Shown: positions 31,177 to 38,539 of the stretch, in pieces | Numbering within the stretch: position 1 is the first letter of the stretch | Layout: every line of letters starts with the position of its first letter | Origin: an uncultured Lachnospiraceae bacterium | Lineage (GTDB): Bacteria > Bacillota > Clostridia > Lachnospirales > Lachnospiraceae | Direction: 5' to 3' | Assembly (NCBI GenBank): GCA_902778245.1 | Contig: CACYXH010000011.1 | Coordinates: 1 to 38,539 of the forward strand | DNA: 38,539 nucleotides | Made by a program: the position numbers and the translations under genes | Notes under the pieces: model-generated | Database searches by the model: none | Told to the model about the DNA's origin: nothing | Seen by the model: only the letters and a program-made list of their open reading frames with translations

Positions 31177-33015
31177 TCAATATCCCGCCTGTTCACAGAT
31201 CAGGTCGATCTTTTTCACCCATTTCTCCTCCATCTGTCGGATCTTCGCGGCAAAAACCAGCGCCCTATGGATCTCCCGATATCCGGACAACGGAGTCAGC
31301 AGATTGATTGCTTCTTTCCAGAGACAAAACGCATCCTCCAGTGTCATTCCTTCCGCGCAGAGCCGCCACGCAATATGCCCAATGAGAGAGTTATTGGTAT
31401 GTACGCCTCCAAAATCATTTTCCCACAGAGGCGTATCGGCAGGTTCCTGATAATACCTTCCGCCCACTGTCACAGGCTGATAATAATCCCATGGATAGCT
31501 CATTTTCCGTATTGGATATCCGCAGTTTTCCGCCATCAGCCACTCTGTGTCTGTCGTTTCTCCCATTAACATCTCACACAGGTTTCCCAGCACATCACTG
31601 AGCCCCTCATTTACTGCTCCGGATTCATTTTCATAGAGATCTCCGCCAATGGTATAGACGGTAATACCATGGGTAAACTCATGTGCCGCCACATCAATGC
31701 ACTCGCCGTAATCATTTACTTCGCTGGCCGCAAACACCGCCCAGCCATTCATCATTCCCATATAGCAGGCATTATTTTCCGGTGTGTGTGCCCGGTCACA
31801 ATAATCGGTCAGTATAAGGATCGGCATTCCGAAACCATCCACCGACACCAGCCCATACTCCGCAAAAAAATCATAGACCTTGATATAGGTTTCATAGGTC
31901 AGAAGATAATGCTGCGGCCAACCGGTATTGTCCTGGGAAGACCATGGTACATACTTTTTTTCAAATGAATACTCATAATAATCCGCCAGCAGGATATGCC
32001 TCTGCAGATCCGCCAGGTAATAGGTTCCTGTCTTCGGGTCACAGACCACCGGAACCGTGATATTTTTCTTTGTTCCGTCATGGAGCGTCACCGTTCCTGT
32101 CCAGGTGTCCGCCTCCATTCCCTCGAACCACGTCAGTGCCAGCTCCGTCTGGGCATTGTCCCCCAGCACCAGCTCCTGGGGAGAACTCACTGCCATATAC
32201 ATCAGATAACTGCCGTCATAAGCCACCAGATGCTCCAAATATCCCCGCCCCTCTGGCGGGGAAGCCTCTGACGGATAATCCGTAAATACTGCCCAGGCAT
32301 GATAAGCAATATCATTCACTGTCACCGAAGTCTGCCGGGTGTGATCCGGGTACACCGTCATCTGATACTGTGGGTAATAATCCAGTACAATCTGCTCCGC
32401 TTCCCGGGATGTCACCGAAGACTCCTCCGGCCCTGCCATCCCTACGTTTGGAGTGAAGGAGCAGACAAGTCCCGCCGTATATCCTTCCGGATCGATCACC
32501 AGTTTCAGCACAGCATTCTCCAGCGTCAGATCCCCATAACGCTGTTTGTAGGTAATATAAGTATAACCAAAGCGATTCTGCTCAGCAAATACCCCGAAGA
32601 ATTCTGCCCCCTTTGACAATCCCAACAGCTTTGCAATACCAAAAAGCGCCGTGATCCCCTCTTCCGGATCAGCCACCTTATCTTCATAAAACTTTCCTCT
32701 CAGGAATGTCAGATAACCCTCATCGCTGTATAGAAAATCCGCATCTCCGTTGTTCATCCGCAGGATATCCCACTCACTGAGTTGGGGCGTGGTATTGTAG
32801 ATCTTTTCCGTCTCTTCCTCTGTGATATCAGGGTCTGACAACTCCGTCTCTTTCCCTGGCTGCGGAGTTTCCTCCATCTTTTTGTTCCACACTTCCTGAA
32901 GGCTTCCTGTAGAAGCAACCGTCGTTCCCGCTGAATCCAGCTCTGCCCATGCAGGTGAGCCGGCCACACACATCACACCGGCCAAAATAAGTGCAAGCAG
33001 TTTTCCAGTCTGCAA
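31177..33015 (-). CDS. Secreted M4-family (thermolysin-like) metalloprotease precursor
   Basis: A 612-residue exported zinc protease. Signal peptide at 1-24 (ends SPAWA), FTP/PepSY-type propeptide at about 70-285, catalytic domain at about 310-612. The zinc motif HEFTH is at 445-449, the third ligand Glu469 lies in AVNEGLSD, and the catalytic histidine is His539 in GGVHTNNSLIGH. All key residues are intact, so it should be active outside the cell. No C-terminal wall-anchoring domain is seen. The start is TTG at 33015, preceded by GGGGGG seven bases away. A divergent HTH regulator lies upstream and a secreted partner gene downstream. Confidence 0.93.
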   Translation of the reverse strand: MQTGKLLALILAGVMCVAGSPAWAELDSAGTTVASTGSLQEVWNKKMEETPQPGKETELSDPDITEEETEKIYNTTPQLSEWDILRMNNGDADFLYSDEGYLTFLRGKFYEDKVADPEEGITALFGIAKLLGLSKGAEFFGVFAEQNRFGYTYITYKQRYGDLTLENAVLKLVIDPEGYTAGLVCSFTPNVGMAGPEESSVTSREAEQIVLDYYPQYQMTVYPDHTRQTSVTVNDIAYHAWAVFTDYPSEASPPEGRGYLEHLVAYDGSYLMYMAVSSPQELVLGDNAQTELALTWFEGMEADTWTGTVTLHDGTKKNITVPVVCDPKTGTYYLADLQRHILLADYYEYSFEKKYVPWSSQDNTGWPQHYLLTYETYIKVYDFFAEYGLVSVDGFGMPILILTDYCDRAHTPENNACYMGMMNGWAVFAASEVNDYGECIDVAAHEFTHGITVYTIGGDLYENESGAVNEGLSDVLGNLCEMLMGETTDTEWLMAENCGYPIRKMSYPWDYYQPVTVGGRYYQEPADTPLWENDFGGVHTNNSLIGHIAWRLCAEGMTLEDAFCLWKEAINLLTPLSGYREIHRALVFAAKIRQMEEKWVKKIDLICEQAGY

Positions 33016-33131
33016 ATTTATCCCCCCAATCTATCCCTCTGATTCCTGAAATTATTCCAGATCCTCCTTTTTGATTACGATTTCAATTATTTTTATCATA
33101 TCATTTCCCTTTATAGAATCGTACATCTCTC

Positions 33132-33171
33132 CTTGTTTGTCATTGACAAACAAGCAACCAGCAGAGATAAT
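33132..33171 (+). promoter_or_regulatory. Promoter of the HTH regulator with perfect operator palindrome
   Basis: TTGACA (33143-33148), 17 bases, GATAAT (33166-33171). A perfect 10-bp inverted repeat, CTTGTTTGTC-att-GACAAACAAG (33132-33154), covers the -35 box. This is a classic repressor layout and suggests autoregulation. It lies in the gap between the divergent protease and regulator genes, so it may also affect the protease. Confidence 0.8.
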
Positions 33172-33203
33172 GTTGGTATAGACACACAGAAGGAGAGCGC
33201 CTT

Positions 33204-34934
33204 ATGTCATTCAGTGAATTACTACAGTCTTATATAGAAACCTTACATTGCAATGCCAGCGATCTTGCCCAGGCCTCCGGCCTCTCAAAATCCGTGATCA
33301 GCCGTTATCTGTCCGGAAAGCAGCTGCCCTCCTCGGACGGCGCCTCCGTTCAAAAACTGGCTCAGGGAATTTGTGCGATATCAAAACGTCAGACTGCTCT
33401 CTCCCCTGACGCAAAACAGATTGAACTGGAGTTCACCCGGTCTCTGACCGGTATCTCCATTTCATTTGAGCAGTTCTGCAAGAATCTTCAGATCCTCCTG
33501 GAAGCTCTTTCCATCGGCAACAACGAACTTGCACGGGCACTTAGTTATGACCCCTCCTATATCTCCCGGGTTCTCACAGGTACGCGCCGTCCCGGAAATC
33601 TGCCGCAGTTTTTATCCGATGTGTCGGATTATATCGCAAGGCGCTTTGCCGATTCTTCCTACAGTTCCGCCATCATCGGTCTTACAGGCTGTTCCCAGGA
33701 ACAGACTCTCACGGCCACTGCCCTGTCTGCAGTCGTCCGTATGTACCTGGGTTCCAACACCAGACCGGAAAAAAAACCTCTGGAGGGATTTCTGGTAAAG
33801 TTGGATGAGTTTGATCTGAATAAATATATCCGGGCGATACATTTTGATGAGCTGAAAGTACCCACCGCGCCGTTTCAACTTCCCACCGCAAAAATCTACA
33901 GCGGAATATCGGAAATGATGCAGGCAGAGCTGGATTTTCTGAAGGCTGCTGTCCTTTCAAAATCAAAAGAAGATGTGATCCTGTACAGCGATATGCCCCT
34001 GGAGGACATGGCAGAAGACAAAGAGTTTCCTAAAAAATGGATGTTGGGTATGGCAATGCTGCTGCGAAAAGGCCTGCGCCTGCATCAGATTCATGAAGTT
34101 CACCGCCCTTTTCCGGAAATGATGCTTGGTTTGGAGGGCTGGATTCCCATGTACATGACGGGCCAGATCATACCTTACTACCTGCCGGACGCGACGAACC
34201 AGACTTTCCTGCATTTTCTCCGCACCGCCGGCAGTGTTGCAGTAGTGGGAGAAGCTATCGCCGGCCACCAGGCGGAAGGCCGTTACATAGTCACCAAAAA
34301 CAAAGCCGATGTGCAGTATTACCGGCAGCGGGCAAACGCTCTTTTGCGCCGGGCTAAACCTCTGATGCAGATCTACCGGAATGACCAGGCTGACGCGTTC
34401 CGCCGCCAGCTTTCTAATCTCTGGAAAGGAAACGGGACTTACCGCTGTATTTACAGCGTTCCGCCTCTTTACACGCTTTCCGGAGATCTCCTGGCAAAAC
34501 TGCTTGCAGACATTGGCATCCCATCATCAGAGCGTAAAAATTTTATGGAATTTCATCAGATCTATCTGGAAAGTGTGCTGCATACGTTAAACTCAGGTTC
34601 CGTTATCCTGGAACTGCCTGATCTGGACAACGAGGAATTTGACGCGCATCCGTTATCCGTTTCTCTCTCTGAATTTTTCCTGGATAGAGAAATACGCTAC
34701 ACAAGAGATATTTATCGGGAACACCTTTCCCTCACAAAGCAGTTTGCCAAAAAGCATCCTGCTCTTCGACTGCACATAGATCCCGCATCTCCATTCCGCA
34801 ATATACAGATCACGGTACGGGAAGGCGACTATGCGCTGGTATCCAAGAGCACCGCGCCGGCTATCCACTTTCTTATGAAGCATCCCGCCATGATCACAGC
34901 ATTTGAAAATTTTGTGGTTCCACTAAGGGATTAA
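33204..34934 (+). CDS. Large HTH-type transcriptional regulator (two helix-turn-helix units)
   Basis: A 576-residue cytoplasmic protein. The first HTH (about 5-50) reads ASDLAQASGLSKSVISRYLS. A second HTH (about 90-150) reads NNELARALSYDPSYISRVLT, followed by GTRRPGNLPQFLSDVSDYIA. The remaining 400 or so residues have no recognised domain, no membrane helix and no obvious enzymatic motif; they are probably an effector or dimerisation part. Tandem-HTH proteins of this size occur in Lachnospiraceae and are uncharacterised. It is transcribed divergently from the secreted M4 protease, with a palindromic operator over its own promoter. The ribosome-binding site is AAGGAGAG. Confidence 0.75.
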   Translation: MSFSELLQSYIETLHCNASDLAQASGLSKSVISRYLSGKQLPSSDGASVQKLAQGICAISKRQTALSPDAKQIELEFTRSLTGISISFEQFCKNLQILLEALSIGNNELARALSYDPSYISRVLTGTRRPGNLPQFLSDVSDYIARRFADSSYSSAIIGLTGCSQEQTLTATALSAVVRMYLGSNTRPEKKPLEGFLVKLDEFDLNKYIRAIHFDELKVPTAPFQLPTAKIYSGISEMMQAELDFLKAAVLSKSKEDVILYSDMPLEDMAEDKEFPKKWMLGMAMLLRKGLRLHQIHEVHRPFPEMMLGLEGWIPMYMTGQIIPYYLPDATNQTFLHFLRTAGSVAVVGEAIAGHQAEGRYIVTKNKADVQYYRQRANALLRRAKPLMQIYRNDQADAFRRQLSNLWKGNGTYRCIYSVPPLYTLSGDLLAKLLADIGIPSSERKNFMEFHQIYLESVLHTLNSGSVILELPDLDNEEFDAHPLSVSLSEFFLDREIRYTRDIYREHLSLTKQFAKKHPALRLHIDPASPFRNIQITVREGDYALVSKSTAPAIHFLMKHPAMITAFENFVVPLRD

Positions 34935-35020
34935 CGAGCATCCGTTCCTGTTGTACATGCTGTTTCTCCTGAAAACGCTTCCGAAAAAGGAGAACTAAGC
35001 AATTTTAGATGATAAAACAA

Positions 35021-35066
35021 GGGGCTGCTCCATTAAGTTGACTTTCAGTCTTAATGGAACAGCCCC
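35021..35066. terminator. GGGGCTG-type bidirectional terminator (copy E)
   Basis: GGGGCTG-C-TCCATTAAG pairs with CTTAATGGA-A-CAGCCCC, with a 12-base loop. It lies between the convergent HTH regulator and malG genes and can serve both. The outer clamp is the same as in the hairpins at 6218 and 29764. Confidence 0.8.
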
Positions 35067-35092
35067 TCTAATGGCTTATGTAAAAATGTTTT

Positions 35093-35971
35093 TTAACCTT
35101 TTACAGCACCGCCGGTAACACCTTCAACGTAGTATTTCTGAAGGAACATAAACAGCAATGTAACCGGAACCGCGATCAGGATGCCGCCCGCGCAGAAACG
35201 GGTGAAGTATCCCTGATAATCGTTTGTCCAGATCCAGCGCTGCAACGCCACCGCTACGTTGTAGCTTGTGTCATGGCCGAAAGCCACGTAGGAAGCAAAT
35301 ACATAATCACACCAAGGCGCCATGAAAGCCACCAGTGCGGTGTAGATGATAATCGGTTTGGACAGTGGAATCGTCATCTCAAGAAAGATCCTCGCTCTTG
35401 TGGCACCGTCAATGCGGGCAGCCTCGTCCAAAGCGATGGGAACCGTATCAAAATATCCCTTGCAGACATAGTAACCCATACCGGAACTGGCTACTGAGAT
35501 TAAAATCAATCCGGGTACTGCGCCCGCCTGTGTCAGTCCGAACTGTTTCAGCAGGAAATACAGGCAGATCATAGTCAGGAAGCCAGGGAACAGACCCAGG
35601 ATCAACCAGAAACGCATCAAAAGAGTTCTTCCCTTGAAACGCATTCTGGACAGCGCATAACTCACGCACAGGATCACGATGGTCTGCAGGATGGATACAA
35701 AGATCGCAATGATCAATGTGTTTCTATACCAAAGCAGGAAGTTCGTCTCCCCGGAAAACAGGAACTTATAATTATCCAGTGAAAATGTTTTCGGGATGAT
35801 ATAATCCACCATTCCGCCATATTCCACTGCCGGATCGTAGGAACGAAAGCTCTGCATTACCAGACCGAAAAACGGGAAAAGCCAAACGATACTCATAATT
35901 ACCAGTAATATGTAGGAGATCGTATTTCCGATGATCCGCTTTCTTTTCATGGAAGATGTTTTTTTCTCCAT
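35093..35971 (-). CDS. malG: Maltose/maltodextrin-type ABC permease MalG
   Basis: A 292-residue inner-membrane permease with six helices. The cytoplasmic EAA loop, LDEAARIDGATRARIFLEMT followed by IPLSKP, contacts the ATPase. The C-terminus ends FLQKYYVEGVTGGAVKG, characteristic of MalG. It pairs with MalF to import malto-oligosaccharides or a similar sugar. The ATG overlaps the malF stop by one base (TAATG), so the two are translationally coupled. No ATPase gene follows; such importers in Firmicutes generally use a shared MsmK/MalK ATPase encoded elsewhere. Terminator copy E follows. Confidence 0.9.
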   Translation of the reverse strand: MEKKTSSMKRKRIIGNTISYILLVIMSIVWLFPFFGLVMQSFRSYDPAVEYGGMVDYIIPKTFSLDNYKFLFSGETNFLLWYRNTLIIAIFVSILQTIVILCVSYALSRMRFKGRTLLMRFWLILGLFPGFLTMICLYFLLKQFGLTQAGAVPGLILISVASSGMGYYVCKGYFDTVPIALDEAARIDGATRARIFLEMTIPLSKPIIIYTALVAFMAPWCDYVFASYVAFGHDTSYNVAVALQRWIWTNDYQGYFTRFCAGGILIAVPVTLLFMFLQKYYVEGVTGGAVKG

Positions 35972-37332
35972 TATTGGAACCCCCCTTCATCCCGCACAGA
36001 CGGGAGCATGTTGTAAACACCCAGAGAGATCACTGCCGTCACAACGAACACCATGATGCCGATAACGGCTGCCATCTTGTAGTTGGTATCTGTCACTGTC
36101 ATCTTATACAGCCAGGTCACCAACAGATCCGTTTTACCGGCATTGGCAGCCATATTCATGGATAACGGCTGACCCTTTGTCAGAAGGTAGATCACATTGA
36201 AGTTGTTCAGGTTACCCGTAAACTGCGTCAGCAGAAATGGACCGGTGACAAACAGCATGTAGGGAAGAGTGATCTTCTGGAACATCTGCATGGAGTTCGC
36301 TCCGTCGATGCGAGCACTCTCATAGAGTTCTTCCGGAATGTTCATCAAAAGTCCTGTGGCAATCAGCATCATGTAAGGAATACCGATCCAGATATTTACC
36401 ACGATGATCGTGATGCGGGCCAGCATCGGATCTGTCCAGAACGGAATTGCGCTCTTTATCCAGCCCCACTTCATCAGATACCCATTCACCAATCCATCGT
36501 TGGTGAACATCTTGTAAACGTACAGCAATGATACGAACTGCGGTACCGCAATGGTGATAACCAGAATGGTACGCCACAGTTTTTTGAACTTAATCCCTTT
36601 TTTGTTGATCAGGATAGCTACCGCCATTCCAAGGAAATAATCCAGGAACGTCGCAAAGAATGCCCATACCAGCGTCCATCCCAGAACTGACACAAATGTG
36701 GTTCCAAAACCGGTAGTTCCGAAAGAAAACAGTTGTTTGAAATTGTCCAAGCCCACCCAGGTAAACAGGTTGGTGGGAGACTGATGTGTTTTATCATAAT
36801 TCGTGAAAGCAACACAGATCATGAAAATAATAGGAAGCACCGTAAATACAAAGATGCCCAGCACAGGAAGTGCCAGCAACGTCTTATCAAAGTTAGAATC
36901 CAACAGAGATCCCAGCACCCTGCGGTTTGTAGGCAGCGGTTTCCCGGTGCGCAAAAGAAGCTCCTCTTTCCTGTTTTCTCTGATATTCATTCTCCAAAGC
37001 AAAATAAAGAATGCGATCAAGATAATGGTCAGCAGACCAAACAACAGAATCAGGAAACTGTTGTCACCGTAAATCGTCTTACGGCCTTCCTTGACCGTTT
37101 CCACTGTACCCAGTGTAGAAAACTTGCTCAGGTAGAACCAGCCAGAGTTTACCATGTACACAATAAATGCAATCTCACAACCTAAAAATGCAAGCCCTTT
37201 TACGATCTGGCCACGCATTAACTGGCCAAAACCAAAGATCAGATAAGACAGTTTCGTCTTCGCATCTCCCTCAACGAAAGTCACGCCAATATCCTTGATA
37301 TCCGATCCGAGGGCAGAAAAAAACTTTTTCAC
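35971..37332 (-). CDS. malF: Maltose/maltodextrin-type ABC permease MalF
   Basis: A 453-residue permease with about seven or eight membrane helices and the EAA loop YESARIDGANSMQMFQKITL. The extra N-terminal helices (about 35-120) before the core are typical of MalF. It forms the channel with MalG. I take GTG 37332 (VKKFFSALGS) as start because AGAGGGGG lies seven bases upstream; GTG 37350 would add six residues but has no such site. It follows the binding-protein gene after two stem-loops, a common way to express less permease than binding protein. Confidence 0.88.
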   Translation of the reverse strand: MKKFFSALGSDIKDIGVTFVEGDAKTKLSYLIFGFGQLMRGQIVKGLAFLGCEIAFIVYMVNSGWFYLSKFSTLGTVETVKEGRKTIYGDNSFLILLFGLLTIILIAFFILLWRMNIRENRKEELLLRTGKPLPTNRRVLGSLLDSNFDKTLLALPVLGIFVFTVLPIIFMICVAFTNYDKTHQSPTNLFTWVGLDNFKQLFSFGTTGFGTTFVSVLGWTLVWAFFATFLDYFLGMAVAILINKKGIKFKKLWRTILVITIAVPQFVSLLYVYKMFTNDGLVNGYLMKWGWIKSAIPFWTDPMLARITIIVVNIWIGIPYMMLIATGLLMNIPEELYESARIDGANSMQMFQKITLPYMLFVTGPFLLTQFTGNLNNFNVIYLLTKGQPLSMNMAANAGKTDLLVTWLYKMTVTDTNYKMAAVIGIMVFVVTAVISLGVYNMLPSVRDEGGFQ

Positions 37333-37355
37333 TTGAATACCCCCTCTCACATAAT

Positions 37356-37381
37356 CGAGTAGGGATCCTTTCCCCTACTCG
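37356..37381 (-). terminator. Stem-loop just upstream of malF
   Basis: CGAGTAGGG and CCCTACTCG form a 9-bp stem with an 8-base loop, 24 bases before the malF start. It is probably an intercistronic RNA structure that affects processing or malF translation rather than a full terminator. Confidence 0.5.
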
Positions 37382-37444
37382 CCGCGCCGCCCGCATTCGG
37401 CATAGGCCGAAAAATTTCCATACGCGGGCGTGCCGCATACAAAA

Positions 37445-37468
37445 GGCCGACAAAATTTTTTGTCGGCC
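37445..37468 (-). terminator. Intercistronic terminator-like hairpin between binding protein and malF
   Basis: GGCCGACAAAA and TTTTGTCGGCC form an 11-bp stem with a 2-base loop, followed on the minus strand by TTTTGT. It lies 61 bases beyond the stop of the binding-protein gene and probably attenuates transcription into malF. Confidence 0.65.
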
Positions 37469-37529
37469 CGTGATAAGCTATTACTATAATGCCATTCAGG
37501 CCACAGCCCCTTCCAATGGCCGCTTTATC

Positions 37530-38539
37530 TTATTCTGCGTAAGAAATGCAGGTATCCTGGAATTTCTCCAGAGCTGCCATCAGATCGTCATCGCTGGAAT
37601 CTACAGTCAGCTCACCCTGGATAACGGTATCGCCAAGAGAGGTTGCCAGAGTCCAGTAGTCGCCCGGATACTGTCCCTGCGGGATTGCGAATGCCAGCTG
37701 TTCAGCCAGTGCGGAAAGAGCTTCGTCAGCTTTAACAGCATCGCTTGCCTGAGCGTTCAGGTTGGACGGACCCCAGCCTACTGCTTCATAACGAGCCAGC
37801 TGAACTTCTTCGCTGGAGAGATATGCTGCCAGAGCATCGCAAACTGCTAATTTGTCTTCATCTTCCTGAGGTTTCACACCCAGAAGTTTGAATCCGCCGA
37901 AACCGCTGAGCTGATAGGTCTCACCATCTGCTCCTACGAAGGTCGGGAGTTTAGCACAAGCATAATTGTCGCCCAGCAGATCCTGTACAGCGCCAGGTAC
38001 CATCTACGATAGCTGCCATGTTGGTGGTTTCTCCTGCTGCGGAACCGTTCTGGAATGCAGAAGAAGATTTCAGTTCGATGATCTTCTTAAGAGCTACCAG
38101 ACCTGCGTCGGATGCGTAAGAAACGTTGCAAGCGGTAAAGTTACCATCATCATCCGTGTCATAGGTCAGTTCTGCGCCGGTACCGAAGAAGAATGCGGTC
38201 TGATACCAGCCGGAGTTGATCTCAAAGTAGAAGTTCTTTCCTGCTGCTTCGCAGTCTGCAACGATGGCTTCCAGAGAAGTCGGATCTGTTACAACGCTCT
38301 TATCATAATACAGGAAGTAACCATTGTCAGAAGTCAACGGATATGCGTAAAGCGTATCGCCTACGGTAGCTGCGCCAACAGCGCCTGCATCGTTTGCGCT
38401 CTCCACAGCCTCAACGTTCTCCGGAGCCACCTCTTCCAGTGCGCCTGCTGCAACCAGACGTGCGATCTGGTCCTGAGCAAAGCCATAGATATCAGCGCCT
38501 GCTTCCACGTCAGTCACCATATTTCCTGCTGCATCTCCT
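37530..38539 (-). pseudogene. Maltose-type ABC substrate-binding protein, frameshifted and cut by window edge
   Basis: The reading begins beyond the right edge (GDAAGNMVTDVEAGADIYGF...) and runs in one frame to MAAIVDGTW at about 37993-38016. It then continues, only after a frame change near 37992, as AVQDLLGDNYACAKLPT to the stop at 37530. Both halves are typical MalE-like (YAYPLTSDNGYFLYYDKSVV; FGGFKLLGVKPQEDEDK). Without the shift the protein would end prematurely in WRCTGSAGRQLCLC. One extra base or two missing bases explain it. Because the operon otherwise looks intact, a sequencing or assembly error is as likely as a real mutation. The lipoprotein signal peptide lies outside the window. 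Confidence 0.8.

Overview
The window looks like chromosomal DNA from an endospore-forming anaerobic member of the Clostridia, most probably Lachnospiraceae. The evidence is a SpoIIR homologue and a SpoIIQ-like degenerate LytM protein, a PerR-type Fur protein beside a 'reverse' rubrerythrin, ECF vitamin transporters, a TatD-linked radical SAM protein, Firmicutes-type TTGACA-17-TATAAT promoters, and the Firmicutes gdpP-rplI-replicative helicase cluster. No rRNA, tRNA, CRISPR array, prophage or full-length insertion sequence was seen.

Layout. 1-2125: lysine operon on the minus strand (dapA, dapB, start of an aspartate kinase) behind a lysine riboswitch. 2122-5422: corrinoid adenosyltransferase, an SSB-like OB-fold protein, and the GTPase TypA/BipA. 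5470-10136: spoIIR, an L-lactate/malate dehydrogenase, a zinc phospholipase C-like protein, a 626-base gene-free stretch with three perfect DnaA boxes, and a secreted SH3-NlpC/P60 wall hydrolase with a WalR-like box. 10344-11626: PerR-like regulator and rubrerythrin. 11659-15698: XRE-DUF4097 regulator, ABC ATPase and FtsX-type permease in one operon. 15721-18060: interrupted repeat and a membrane-anchored PQQ-type propeller. 18061-20922: two divergent ECF S components, a pyridoxal-type kinase and a radical SAM protein. 20930-24217: a 101-base MITE-like element, hemolysin III, a GIY-YIG protein, the SpoIIQ-like protein and deoC. 24269-25724: an AAA/DUF4143 ATPase behind three 33-base-period repeats. 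25763-29656: replicative helicase, L9 and GdpP. 29764-35066: secreted M4 protease, a secreted two-domain protein, and a divergent large HTH regulator with a palindromic operator. 35093-38539: a maltose-type ABC importer (MalG, MalF and a frameshifted, window-truncated binding protein).

Most genes are ordinary housekeeping genes. The less ordinary material is: the regulator/protease/secreted-partner module at 29.8-35.0 kb; the ATPase promoter with three evenly spaced operator-like repeats; the XRE-DUF4097-ABC operon; two small non-autonomous elements with 8-bp target duplications, one of them inserted inside another repeat; and a family of intergenic hairpins sharing a loop core while the stems change. 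All functional calls rest on reading motifs by eye; no database search was run.
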